From contig OX463842.1 of the NCBI GenBank assembly GCA_949825065.1, positions 36,079,323-36,143,322 on the forward strand: a stretch of DNA of 64,000 bases, read 5' to 3'. Position 1 is the stretch's first letter. Each line of letters opens with the position of its first letter. Shown here in pieces: positions 1 through 10,326 of this stretch. A program made the translations under genes and the position numbers. Below the pieces are notes generated by a model. That model did not search any database and was not told the DNA's origin. It worked only from the letters and a program-made list of their open reading frames with translations. This DNA comes from Odontocerum albicorne (taxonomy: Eukaryota > Arthropoda > Insecta > Trichoptera > Odontoceridae).

Positions 1-727
1 GTGCGGATTTATTATTGCACAAGGGTGAATGAATAAGTGGGCTGGCCGTGGGCAATCTCGTATGGATTCATTTCCATATGTTTTATGTATGGGCTGGTAT
101 TCAACCCGGTGACTTAACCAAAGAATACCTGGCGTTCAATGAACCTAAGCCTGGACCACGAGTGGCGGAATGCTGAGAGCCTAGAGTAGGATTATATGTA
201 TCTCAACGAAGGACCTAGGTCCTTCTGAAGTAAGAATTCATGTAATACATAGATGATTAGTACCGTTTGTAGAAGGTACACGTATCACATTCAGGATCAA
301 ATTGCTCTTGTGTAGCTTAGGTATTGGGTTACCTAACAGCTGTTGTGGTTTATTTAGTGGTAATTGTTACCTTCTCATTAGATTCCCTATCGGAATTATT
401 GACTGCAGAAGTTAGGGCATTAAGTGAAGAAATTCTTGGAAGTCTTCAGAATTTCGTATTAGGGAAGGATTGTCTTCCTAATTGTTGTCTTATATGATAA
501 GAATTCGTGATGTATTCCGAACTTCTGGACGGAGAGGTGTACCCTTCCCCCGGGAGTAGCGTTCCGAAGATTGTACTGAGGATTCAGTAGAGTATCCATT
601 GTGGATAATTGCTTTGCGCTAATGCTATCGCTGGACGGTGGTCCGTAAGTTTAATAGCAGTAGAATTGTTCAGTAGTGCTATGGAGTAGGTGTTGCTTTC
701 CACCGAGTAGAATTTTGGAAAAGATTG

Positions 728-780
728 TACAGATGGTACAGTGGAGTATCCGTGTACAGATGGTACAGTGGAGTATCCGT
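728..780 (+). repeat. 27-bp direct repeat, two copies
   Basis: The unit TACAGATGGTACAGTGGAGT plus ATCCGTG occurs twice head to tail. Diverged relatives with 'agtatcc' lie at about 565-605, so this is the tip of a longer, decayed series. Confidence 0.8.
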
Positions 781-1162
781 TTCGGATAGTTGCACGTAGC
801 AAGTGTTAGTTATTGGACGGGGTTCCATGATGATAATAACCGTTGATGTGTTCGGAATTTCTTGTTGGGGAAGTGTAGCATTCCACGGTGTTGAAGGGCT
901 ATAGTATTGAAGTAAGTCATCTTGTTGACGAATTGGCTCCTGTTGAGTGTGGAGTATATAATTTGAAATAAAAATGATTAATTTTTTTTTTGTTGTTGTG
1001 TAAAATATTATAATATATTTTGTTCTGTCAAAGCACTCACCGAGTACGGGGTCGCAAGGTAGTCTGTTAGGCAGCGCGATGAAAGGTTTATGGGAAATGT
1101 GGAGGTTGTAGTGGTGCTGCTGGGAGGAATAAGGATAAGAGTATAGTGCGTTCTCGAATGAA

Positions 1163-1465
1163 CTTTGACAGAATTTATGTAACTGTTACGGTAATTGCCG
1201 TTCTATTTTTGTTTTGTTTTGAATTTGTACCGATTTTATGTAACTGTTACGGTAATTGCCGTTCTATTTTTGTTTTGTTTTGAACTTGTACCAAATTTAT
1301 GTAACTGTTACGGTAATTGCCGTTCTATTTGTTTTGTTTTGAACTTGTACCAAATTTATGTAACTGTTACGGTAATTGCCGTTCCAATTTTTGTTTTGTT
1401 TTGAACTTGTACCGATTTTATGTAACTGTTACGGTGATTACCGTTGTATTGTTTGCTCTGTTTTG
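1163..1465 (+). repeat. ~60-bp tandem array, five copies
   Basis: The core TGTAACTGTTACGGTAATTG starts at 1179, 1239, 1300, 1359 and 1421 (periods 59-62), followed each time by a T/G-rich stretch ending in 'gaacttgtacc'. TGTAACTGTTAC contains the partial palindrome GTAAC-TGTTAC. Short open frames across the array are a by-product of the repeat and are not called as genes. Confidence 0.9.
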
Positions 1466-2128
1466 AGTTTTGGGATAAGAGCTCTGGTTACTGTAGTGTT
1501 GGCAGCATGCGTCATGACTGGGGGCTGCGTTTCTTGGATAGTTAAATCTCGAAACGAACCCGTGCCCTTGTGGTCGGACGTATGGTGAGTCTCGCTCGGT
1601 AAATTGAATTCCCGGATTTTTGTTGTTTATTATTGTCTCCTTACTTTGGCTCGGTGTAAATCACCGAGAGGCCTTGGGCAGCCTTAAGAGTCCGGGTTGG
1701 GGGAAGCTAGCCTCCCAACCGATAAAGGTTTTGAAGATGGCCTGAGAATACATCTGGGATGGATTGCTGTGTGTCTCCATCACGGGCCTCATGAACCCAA
1801 ATTAGCGATTGCGATTACAGATGTGTTCTGTCATGCACATGTTTCGGGCTAAGGTAGCTTCGGTTCGTGAGGGTCGCGTGTCTGTCGCTCGGATCCTAGA
1901 TGACCAAAGTTGTGTATGTGGTATCACGTGATTCTTGGCTCTGTTCTGGGGGTCCGTAGACGCGTCCTGCTTTCAACCGGGGCTACTCGCCAATTTTGTA
2001 TTATGTTTTGTATTTTCTTTTTAAAGGGAACTAAGGCTCCATTTATACAGTTACCTTTCTGTGTGGTGGTGAATTGTTACTGCAACGGTTGTCCAGACCT
2101 TGGAGTCTGAGGAAACCCAAGTTATGTG

Positions 2129-2400
2129 TAAAGTTCTGTGTGAACTTAAGGAGATATAAGTCCTCGAAAATGGTTCGGTGTGAACCATAGGATATTTGTT
2201 ATTCAATGTATAAAGTTCTGTCTGAACTTAAGGAGATATAAGTCCTCGAAAATGGTTCGGTGTGAACCATAGGATATTTGTTATTCAATGTATAAAGTTC
2301 TGTCTGAACTTAAGGAGTTACAAGTCCTCGAAAGTGGCTCTGTGTGAACCATAGGATATTTGTAATTTAACGTATAAGGTTCTGTGTGAACCTCTTGAGA
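2129..2400 (+). repeat. 82-bp tandem array, about 3.3 copies
   Basis: Copies begin with 'taaagttctg' at 2129, 2211, 2293 and (diverged) 2373. Each contains 'gttctgtctgaac' and 'ggttcggtgtgaacc', both short inverted repeats, so each unit could form two small stem-loops in RNA. Confidence 0.9.
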
Positions 2401-2689
2401 ATTGTAAATGATGAATATTGGCAATTGCGAAATTTATTGTTATCTTTGTTGTTGTCATTTCGCCCGGAAGTGGCCGGAAGTTTGGACCGTCTTGTGCTGT
2501 GTGCCAGGGGCGGTCGTATTGTGGAAAGCGCCCGTGATATGGGTCCGCTTTAAAATTTATCGGTTCCCGACTGTGCAGTAAAGGGAAGGGCGAGGAAGAG
2601 AAATGTGTTGTAAAGTGTTGTCTTTGGTGTATCAAGGGAAGTGGGATTGTAATTTTGTGTTGAGCCATGTGGATGGTTGGTTGGACGGA

Positions 2690-2824
2690 ATCCACATTGA
2701 AAGGGGAGAATTTCAGGAATCACCTTTGAAGATAATCCACATTGAAGGGGGAGAATTTCAGGAATCACCTTTGAAGATAATCCACATTGAAGGGGGAGAA
2801 TTTCAGGAATCACCTTTGAAGAGC
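2690..2824 (+). repeat. 45-bp tandem array, three copies
   Basis: Copies start at 2690, 2735 and 2780 and are nearly identical. Because 45 is a multiple of three, the plus-strand frame 2603-2917 stays open for 104 codons with a 15-residue repeat containing GGEFQESPLK. No known domain is visible and the frame may be accidental; a minus-strand frame is open across the same repeat. Confidence 0.9.
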
Positions 2825-3439
2825 AGCTGGTTCATAGGTTGGCCCGTGACCTACAGTGAACCCACTAAAGTCAGCCTTTGGGATAAGACTGCAGATTTGT
2901 TTTATTATTTTGGTTAAGCTGTGTCCATTTCTCAGAATATTGTAATGAGAGAATGGCTTAACTGATTTGTTTCCCTCTTGGTCAACATTTGATTGTTAGT
3001 TGACCTTGCAGTTTAATATTTTATTAATTATATTACCCGATTGTATAGAATTATTTTAATTTCCTTGTTGTGTGATTTGATTTTATTAATATTGTATCGA
3101 TTTCTTGTAATCTTGTACCATTGTGTATTTTTTTTTGTGTAAGGAGTTGGGAAGGATTGTTTCCCGCTCCTGTGTAACCGGCTATGTGTTGAAGTTAAAT
3201 TGTTTAGGAGCCTAGTTAAGGAAAGGTTTTACGTGGTTCCCTTCCTCGTGGTCGGTCTTACACCAATTAAGACTACACCTATGGCAAATGCTGACTAGAG
3301 ATAAATCGGCCACGAAACCGTATCCAGTGAGGGGTACATACACCCCTCGCTCCTTAGAATCATCTCTCGGACTGATGCGTCTGTGATATACGGAGGATAA
3401 TTTTTTTTTGTTTGTTTTTTTTTGTTCTTTCAATAACTT

Positions 3440-3448
3440 AGGGTGGGG
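3440..3448 (+). promoter_or_regulatory. Polypurine tract before the LTR
   Basis: The purine-rich run AGGGTGGGG (one T) abuts the TGTTACGAC start of the LTR. This is where plus-strand DNA synthesis is primed in LTR retrotransposons. Its exact abutment to a TG is the main support for placing the LTR boundary here. Confidence 0.5.
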
Positions 3449-4312
3449 TGTTACGACTATATTTGTTAAATTGCATACTTCGCGTCCTCGAAATTGTTAA
3501 TTCGCGACATATCATAATTTATGAAACTTGTGGTGTCGAGACCATGTGCTTGCCTTGAAAACAGGAAGATTAAAATATTATGAAATACTTGAATATTTTA
3601 AAATACTAAAGACAATAAAATAAGGGTAACTACCCTTGCAGTCAGGTACATTTTTATTCTATGACAACATTGTCACGGGCGACTTAGGTCGAGATTGGCA
3701 CCCCTGCTCCTTTGTACTTCCTTGCCAAGGGGAGGCCGGCTAGCTGGCTCGTCCTATTCCGCGCTGACCGTGCTGAGATACAGACGTTGGTCCGACACTG
3801 CTCTTCCTCATATATCACAGAACTCCAGGACGCCATCTTGATTACGGGTGAATATTATTTCTCCTATTTTGAATGTGGATTTCATCGCCACGCTAAATAC
3901 CCACCGAGTAAAAAAAAAATAATTTCAAATTGTTATTCAAAGCTTCCTTGCCAAATACAACACATTTCTTCTTGCCAGTTTTAAACTTTTTTTTTCGACA
4001 TTCGTCGAGTTTTTTTTATATATTCTTTTTTCTTTTTTTCTTTTTTTTTTTACAATATAATAAACTGTTTCATTACAAATTGTTCTTGTTTAATTGTGTC
4101 GCCTGTCCCAGCGAGATTTGAGAGAGACTTATTCAGAGTTAAGAGAACCCAACGAATCCCAGAGATCTAAAGAGTTCCTGTCTCGTTAAGAAGCCGACTG
4201 ACCTGTGCGGGCCTGTCGCTCCTTGGTAAGATTGATATTTGGTGAATTGATTTAAATAATCAATTGTGTACATATAATTATTGTTTTCTAAATACAGCAG
4301 AAAGGCGTGACA
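3449..4312 (+). mobile_element. Probable 3' LTR, Ty3/Gypsy-like, 864 bp
   Basis: The segment begins TGTTACGACT and ends AAAGGCGTGACA, so it has the TG...CA ends and a short imperfect terminal inverted repeat (TGTTACG against the complement of CGTGACA) of retroviral-type LTRs. A polypurine tract precedes it. AATAAA-type signals occur at about 3614 and 4059. A GC-rich block (3665-3800) and a T-rich tract (3980-4055) lie inside. The 5' partner LTR is outside the window, so neither LTR identity nor a target-site duplication can be checked. The start is better supported than the end. Confidence 0.5.
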
Positions 4313-4336
4313 TGTTAGAAGACAAAGTTAGCGTGA

Positions 4337-4557
4337 AGTTTCTTCAGACTTCTAAGCAATATCTCCTATAACAGTTTCTTCAGACTTCTAAGCAATATCT
4401 CCTATAACAGTTTCTTCAGACTTCTAAGCAATATCTCCTATAACAGTTTCTTCAGACTTCTAAGCAATATCTCCTATAACAGTTTCTTCAGACTTCTAAG
4501 CAATATCTCCTATAACAGTTTCTTCAGACTTCTAAGCAATATCTCCTACAATATAAC
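4337..4557 (+). repeat. 36-bp minisatellite, six copies
   Basis: The unit starts AGTTTCTTCAGACTTCTAAG at 4337, 4373, 4409, 4445, 4481 and 4517. The first five copies are identical; the last has a 5-bp insertion. It begins 25 bp beyond the LTR end, in the flank. Confidence 0.95.
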
Positions 4558-5240
4558 AGTTTCTCCATTAGCTGAGAAGCTCGTTTATCTGAGAGTTTTT
4601 TTTTTAACTATACAAACTTAATGTTTTCGTTTTTAAACATTCCGTTTCTCAAATAATCTCTCTTCGAAGGGATTTTTGTGAAAACTACCTTTTTATTTCA
4701 TCAAACTATTTAAAAAGTATATATTTTATTAATATTTATCGTTTAATATTTCAAGGAATATTTAAAAAAATACCATTAATTTGCAAAAATCTTTCTGAAA
4801 ATTTAATTATCCAAGCTTTATGGTGATATTTGAAAAACCGACATAACAAAACATCTTTATCACTTTTGGTTCTTTAAAAGTTTAGGGTTCCTGAAGTTGT
4901 TCATAATAGAATAGTTCCAAATTATAAATCAATTCGTAATCAGACTTGATAGATGTCACATAATAACGTTTTTTTCGTCAAGTACTCCTTAAAATATACG
5001 AAAAGGTGATGAACATATCATATATTAAAAAGCATGGCTGGGAGACCATATTATGTTCAGCCACAGTTATTGAGCTTTCGTGTAAAGAATAACTAAAGTA
5101 GGCTTGTTACTCACAGTTCGTTATCGTGCGTATTTTAAATACTACCACACTTGGAAAGATAACAATATTCACAAACTTCTTGCGCGTATAAGTTTTGTTA
5201 CGAAATGGGCAAACCTTACCAGGACCATTTTTCAATTGTT
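4558..5240. other. AT-rich DNA, nothing recognised
   Basis: Homopolymer-rich AT sequence with no open frame of note, no repeat array and no transposon motif that I can see. Confidence 0.6.
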
Positions 5241-5254
5241 TTTTTATGGGTGCC

Positions 5255-5322
5255 ATTGACAATTGAACCCGAAACCTCTAATTGGAAAACTGATGACTTA
5301 CTCACTTGGCTACTGAGGTTGC
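5255..5322 (-). mobile_element. tRNA-derived SINE head (family B), degraded
   Basis: Read on the minus strand, the sequence has an A-box-like stretch (GTAGCCAAGTGAGTAAG) and a B-box-like stretch (GGGTTCAATT near 5261-5270) at tRNA-like spacing. This matches the heads of the other family B copies in the window. No clear 3' tail follows. Confidence 0.5.
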
Positions 5323-5329
5323 CATATCA

Positions 5330-6360
5330 CAGAATATGCAATACACAAAGGCAGCTTTCATGTGATAGAGTGGTGCATCACTTTCAGAGTTCAAGATATA
5401 GACATTTTCATGTTTAAAGGAGGAGAACGGCAAAAATATACTGAAATAAAAACATATTATTTTGTTTTATTTTGTGTATAATTTTTTTTTATTTTAAGTT
5501 TGGCTCAGTACTCAAGAGAACGCCAAATATAAATGATAAAAAAACATATAACTTAGACCATTATAATACGAGGAAAATTAAAATGAACCTGCGCAAACTT
5601 AAGAATAAAAACTCTGAAAAAACTTTCCAATTACTACACTCATCTAACATGATCATTCTAAGTATTCTGTAGGGTTTTCCATTTCTCACGAATGTTTGTT
5701 TAAACATCTTTTCCACGGAAGTTTCATAAGATTTTTTCGGAATCACAAAAAACCTTTTACGAATCTTTACTTAACAACGTGTTCTTCTTAAAGTAAATCT
5801 TTTCTCTTGGAATCATTTCCAAGTTTTATGAACAAAATTGATGTGAAGATTAAAAACTTGTAACGGAATTCTTATTCCACACATCACGTTTCCCTTGAAA
5901 ACTTTTGTCATTCATTACATGAAAATGATACGAAAAGAAACACATTAATTCCTGGCACTTTAACATTTAATTAAGAGCAAAAAGATACAAATATATTTTT
6001 AAGTAAATTTATTAAAAAAAATACTTCAATGGATGACGATAATTATAGTGTACTCGTATATATGATAATATAGTGTCTTTTAGTAATTTGAACAATTTAT
6101 ATTGAAATTACGGAATAACAGATTATTCTCACTTTGCTGAAAAATCAATAACTTTTTACTCCTTCAAATAATGGAGTATAAAAATATCATTGCAAAAGAT
6201 GCCTTTTTTGTAAGTGAGAGATAAGACGAGGTGCACGTAGAATTCTATGGTTTTTTTATTTCTTGCCATCATATCTGTTTGCTTATCTTAATTGGAAGTA
6301 TGGTTCCTATGGGGATTTAATTTTATTTTATTTTTCAGTGCGAGGCAGCATCTCGATTAG
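5330..6360. other. AT-rich DNA, nothing recognised
   Basis: Low-complexity AT-rich sequence. One copy of the octamer TACTCGTA is at 6051. Short open frames here have no recognisable content. Confidence 0.6.
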
Positions 6361-6364
6361 TTGT

Positions 6365-6567
6365 TTGTTTATAGTCAGCTCCAAGAACTATTTCATTTAC
6401 GTATTGAGGTTGTTTATAGTCAGCTCCAAGAACTATTTCATTTACGTATTGAGATTGTTTATAGTCAGCTCCAAGAACTATTTCATTTACGTATTGAGAT
6501 TGTTTATAGTCAGCTTCGATTGAGATTGTTTATAGTCAGCTCCAAGAACTATTTCATTTACGTATTG
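6365..6567 (+). repeat. 45-bp minisatellite, four copies plus one short copy
   Basis: The unit TTGTTTATAGTCAGCTCCAA... starts at 6365, 6410, 6455 and 6526, with a 26-bp internally deleted copy at 6500. The period is a multiple of three, which opens two overlapping frames; I treat these as artefacts of the repeat. Confidence 0.95.
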
Positions 6568-7670
6568 GTATATTTTACAACAAGATTTTTAAAACCTATA
6601 CATGAAGTCATCAATTTTGTTTTTGTTTAAAAGGAGTGAAAAATAATCATGTGATGTAAGCGGAAAACTCTAAGAGGTAAGATTAGAATATCTGCCATTC
6701 GACAGACATGCAGCATAGATAACATATTGAGATAGAAGGATAAAAAGGCGGTATTGATGTGATTATATGGGCAGGATTAGCAATAATAGAATCCCACGAA
6801 TGATATTACACTTATCCCTACAGGACATATCATGCAAAGAAGGCCGCTTTAAAGATAAAGAGGCAGCTAGTGCTATACCTTCCAGGTTTTTGCAACAAAA
6901 TAGATTCGAACGTTTTGAATTTTTTTGAAAAATGTTTTTAGATATTTTCAAATATTCGTTTTCTTCCTACATCAGGAAGAAAACGAAGATTTATACACTT
7001 GTGAAATTGTGCACAGATATCCAAAACGTTAATAACTAAATCGAAAACGTTGATACATTTTATAGAGTAAAATATATACCAAAACACTTCAATATTGAAG
7101 CGTTTACTCACAGACAATGTTATCGTGACTTTAAATAATATTCAAATAACCCAAACAATATCTTCATGACAAGACAAAAAGGTGTTCCTTTTGTACAATA
7201 TTTAACGAGCGCCGTTTCATAAAAAGCTCTTGACTGTGTATACGTGTATGTGTAGATATATGAGGCGGAATAATAACGTAATATTCGACTGGATTATTTT
7301 TGCTTGGGGCTATCAACTGAAGCGCGTTAAGAAATATACTATTAAACGTTTAAGATAAAGTCATATATGTTGCAATTTTTCTATCACTGATTGACAACTT
7401 CATCCCAATAGAACCAAGTTAAACAAATGTCAAGTATCGAATATTTTAGACATGTCTGCAACATGTTCTGTGTACTAACGGTACAAAAGTAATATTAAGT
7501 GGAAGGAAAAATTGACAATATTATCATACAAAAGAAAATAATTAACATTGCTCATGCTGATTGAATTTACCACAAACACATCAATTCAGTTTGATACCAC
7601 CACTATCAACCCTATTATGGAGGCCAAAATAAGTCCCAAACACCAAAAGATTGAAATCTTCTTTATTTAT
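6568..7670. other. AT-rich DNA, nothing recognised
   Basis: No recognised gene or repeat. A slightly GC-richer patch at 6660-6870 could be an old repeat fragment but matches nothing else in the window by eye. Confidence 0.5.
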
Positions 7671-7678
7671 TATGAGCG

Positions 7679-7800
7679 TGACGTCACGTAGGAACGAACA
7701 AAGAACTATCCAATGGGTCTCCTTGTCCGGCGACGATACTCCTGAGTATAAAAAGAATAGCAGTGTTGACGGACTTAGGTACAACGTCACGGGACAAGGG
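7679..7800 (+). promoter_or_regulatory. Promoter-like cluster: CRE, CCAAT, TATA
   Basis: In 120 bp there are a 10-bp palindrome GTGACGTCAC containing the cAMP-response-element core TGACGTCA (about 7680), CCAATGGG (about 7710) and TATAAAAAG (about 7747), in the order and spacing of a plus-strand RNA polymerase II promoter. A half-site CGTCAC recurs near 7785. The TATA-like element sits inside a near-palindrome ATACTC-CT-GAGTAT, and 'ccttgtcc' near 7721 is inverted as 'ggacaagg' near 7792. No convincing first exon follows. It could be a real promoter, a repeat's internal promoter, or chance. Confidence 0.3.
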
Positions 7801-7930
7801 AAATAACAAGTAGTGCAGTAAATATACTTATACATCTTTTTAAGCGCGAAAGCTAAAACACCACTGCAAATTGACAGTACTTATGTAGAAAATTTCAAAT
7901 GCAACAAAACTATCAACTAGATTGGGGTAG

Positions 7931-8120
7931 TTGTAATGTATCCCTACCAATGTTAATATGCTAATCTTATCGTATACTCTTATCCACTTCCATTAATTAT
8001 TAGAAGTTATCGTGCAAACCAATGTTAAGCTTATCGATGTTGTAATGTATCCCTACCAATGTTATCTTATCATATACTCTTATCCACTTCCAATATATCA
8101 TGCAAACCAATGTCAACCAT
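7931..8120 (+). repeat. Imperfect ~109-bp direct duplication
   Basis: TTGTAATGTATCCCTACCAA and the sequence after it recur from 7931 at 8040. The second copy has short deletions. Both contain 'tatactcttatccacttcca' and 'caaaccaatgt'. Confidence 0.85.
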
Positions 8121-8851
8121 ATCTCTGTACTGTGTATTCTAGAACCTATAAATATCAGTGTTATCACATGTTTGTCAAACTTAACTCAATGTATTATGTT
8201 TAAATTTATCATCTGTCTGAATTATCACGAGCTGCGATAAATCCAAATTCAATAAAGATTTCATATCACTAAATGGAACTAAGCAGCGAACGATACATTC
8301 AGATAAATCGCCTGATATCGATTTGACCTTAAGGGCAAAAATAACATACCCGAAACATTCCTTTTTAATCTATCGAAGGGTCGCACGTATGGTTATCTTT
8401 GCTTTAAATAGGATGTCACATCTGAGGCAGCAAGCATTATTCCTAAAGCCACTACGATGTTAACATCATTGTTATTATTACTTCTATAATATCTGTTAAT
8501 ATTATACTTCAATGTAATTCAACCATTATACAAATAAAATTACACAGTTGAAATTCTTAAAGTGTTTTCGTTGCAAAAGGCCATAACATAGTTGACCGGG
8601 CCGAGTGTGTAAGACTGATTGAAAATTCATTATAAAATTATTTACTCGATTTTTATCACAGTGCCACAAAATTGGGTGATTCCGTATTTGGTTACGAAGA
8701 TATTTTTGATGCAGATGTTGTGGAGTTCAGTAAGGCACTTCTCCGATATTTCTCCAAACTTAGATCATAACTAGGCACTGGTTATTGACTTTTGTTTAAC
8801 GGATTTTTTTTCTGTAAATAGTTCTATATTTTCGTATTCTCGTTTCCTTTG
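8121..8851. other. AT-rich DNA, nothing recognised
   Basis: No gene or repeat array seen. This is the left flank of the Jockey insertion. Confidence 0.6.
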
Positions 8852-8870
8852 TTAGATATTTTATGTTTTT
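8852..8870 (+). repeat. Left copy of 19-bp target-site duplication
   Basis: TTAGATATTTTATGTTTTT matches 10308-10326 exactly and borders the LINE at its poly-A end. The last few T's merge with the tail, so the true duplication may be a few bases shorter. Confidence 0.9.
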
Positions 8871-10307
8871 TTTTTTTTTTATTTTTTTATTTTTTTATTA
8901 TTAAACAAGTAAATTACTATACAAACATTTGTCAAGGCTATACCTATAAACAAATTTATTACTTAACTAATCTTAATTATATGTTATAATTTATGAACTT
9001 ATTTAATCTTATTTTCCTACATATCATTTTATTTTATTTATTCAATCTTAATATATGAGATCTTAGAAATAATTAACACCTACATACTACTTTTAACTAG
9101 ATAACTATTCTTACACTAATTATTCAGCAAAAACAAGTCCACTCGTTCAGGCTACTTGTATTCCATCACATTCACTCAGACCTTGGTCGTCCCAGCTAAT
9201 ACTGTAGGTGGACTAGTCAGGTAACAGATAATGCTTCGGGAGCTTGTGCTTATAACGGAAGGGTAGGTCGGATTTACTCTCGTAAGCCCCCAGGGCAGCG
9301 ACTAAGGGATTTCTGTGATTTTGTTGGCTTTTATAAAACTTCACGGTCCAAGCGAGGATGTGGTGTTATAGGGTTTCTTCTCGCTGTTCAGCGTGAAGTC
9401 GGGTAAGGTTTGTTCTGGGATGGGTGTTAAAAGATATCTTGAATGCCTTGTTCTGCACTCTCTGGAGTTTCAGGTGATCCGTGTTGCTCACACTACCCCA
9501 AACGGGTGCAGCATAGGTCAAGATAGGACGAATAAGGGTTTTATAGAGGAGGAGCTTATTTTTGGGTGAAAGGAAGCTGCGTCGATTAAATATCGAACTG
9601 ATAGCCCCTATGCCCTTGTGACCCTTCTGTGTGATGGTATTCAAATGGGTTTTCCACGTCAGTCACCGGTCAAGGTGCAGGCCGAGGTATTTAACCACGT
9701 CCTGCCACTCAACCAGGCAACCACCGATGAATAAGGGCATCGACGGCACTCTTTCCTTGATTTTTCGGGAGAACATGATGGCCTCAGTTTTGGCGTCATT
9801 GATTTTGAGCCTCCAGTCCTGGTAGTATTTCTCAAGGATCTCAAGAGCAATCTGAAGACGGCGACCAGCTCGATCCACCTTGAGTGACGATGCGTAGCAT
9901 GCCGCATCGTCAGCAAAGAGTGCGAGTTTACAGTTTGGGGGAGTAGGAATGTCGTGTGTGTAAATGTTGAATAGACATGGTCCAAGTATACTGCCTTGGG
10001 GGACACCCATAGGGATGGGCCTGGCGGATGACGTAGAATGATGAGTGGTGACTGTGAAACTTCTATTGGAAAGGTAGGATTGAAGTAGTTTCACGAGATA
10101 GAGTGGAGTGCCAGTGAGGAGAAGTTTGTGAAGAAGGCCATCATGCCAGACAGTATCAAAAGCCTTCTCGAGGTCCAGCAGTACCATGCCAGTACTTCTG
10201 TTCCTATTGAAGCCCATCGACACGTCTTCCACGACACGGGTAAGTTGCTGGACCGTGTTGTGTCTTGTTCTAAATCCAAATTGCTCATGAGGGAATGTAT
10301 TATTGGA
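8871..10307 (-). mobile_element. 5'-truncated Jockey-type LINE insertion
   Basis: This is a complete insertion event on the minus strand. The 3' end is the poly-A tail (T-rich run at 8865-8898 on the plus strand). Then come a 3' untranslated region of about 460 bp and the C-terminal half of a reverse-transcriptase ORF, cut off at 10307. Both flanks carry the same 19-bp target-site duplication, the hallmark of target-primed reverse transcription. The 5' truncation leaves no promoter, ORF1 or endonuclease, so the copy is dead on arrival. The exact duplication and a nearly intact reading frame suggest a fairly young insertion. A second 3'-end copy of the same family is at 60391-60795. Confidence 0.92.
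9366..10307 (-). pseudogene. Reverse transcriptase ORF2 fragment, Jockey-type LINE
   Basis: Reverse transcriptase copies the element's RNA at a nicked genomic target. The frame enters at 10307 and reads (F)PHEQFGFRTRHNTVQQLTR, a conserved segment before RT block 3. It then has LLDLEKAFDTVWHDGL (RT-A with the first catalytic Asp), MGVPQGSILGPCLFNIYTHD (block B), FADDAA (block C, the YADD-type catalytic pair) and YLGLHLDR (block E). The thumb and C-terminus end at TAA 9366-9368. A single in-frame TGA at 9663-9665 follows HLDR; the frame continues directly as LTWKTHLNTI, so one point mutation and the 5' truncation are the only lesions seen. Homologous Jockey proteins are several hundred residues longer at the N-terminus. 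The clade call rests on overall pattern, not on a tree. Confidence 0.9.
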
Positions 10308-10326
10308 TTAGATATTTTATGTTTTT
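10308..10326 (+). repeat. Right copy of 19-bp target-site duplication
   Basis: Identical to 8852-8870. Its first three bases (TTA) give an in-frame TAA on the minus strand, so the RT frame ends exactly at the insertion junction, which confirms the 5' boundary. Confidence 0.9.

Larger units (their letters stand above)
1..3448 (+). mobile_element. 3' internal region of a probable LTR retrotransposon, non-coding
   Basis: This stretch is visibly richer in G and C than the rest of the window and stops at a polypurine tract followed by an LTR-like sequence, so I read it as the 3' part of the internal region of a plus-strand LTR retrotransposon. The 5' LTR, gag and pol would lie left of the window. 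No frame is open for more than about 125 codons and no protease, reverse transcriptase, integrase or envelope motif is visible. Instead it carries four unrelated direct-repeat arrays (728-780, 1163-1465, 2129-2400, 2690-2824). A long repeat-rich 3' untranslated segment is unusual but not unheard of in insect LTR elements. The assignment rests on the right-hand boundary only; a large non-autonomous element or other repeat-rich DNA remains possible. Confidence 0.45.

Noticed and set aside
1195..1588. Phe/Cys-rich open frames in the 60-bp array
   Set aside because: They exist only because the repeat is T-rich and lacks stops in those frames; the peptides are low-complexity.
6263..6630. Two overlapping frames in the 45-bp minisatellite
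   Set aside because: The period is a multiple of three, so openness in one unit propagates; both frames are open at once and neither has a recognisable domain.
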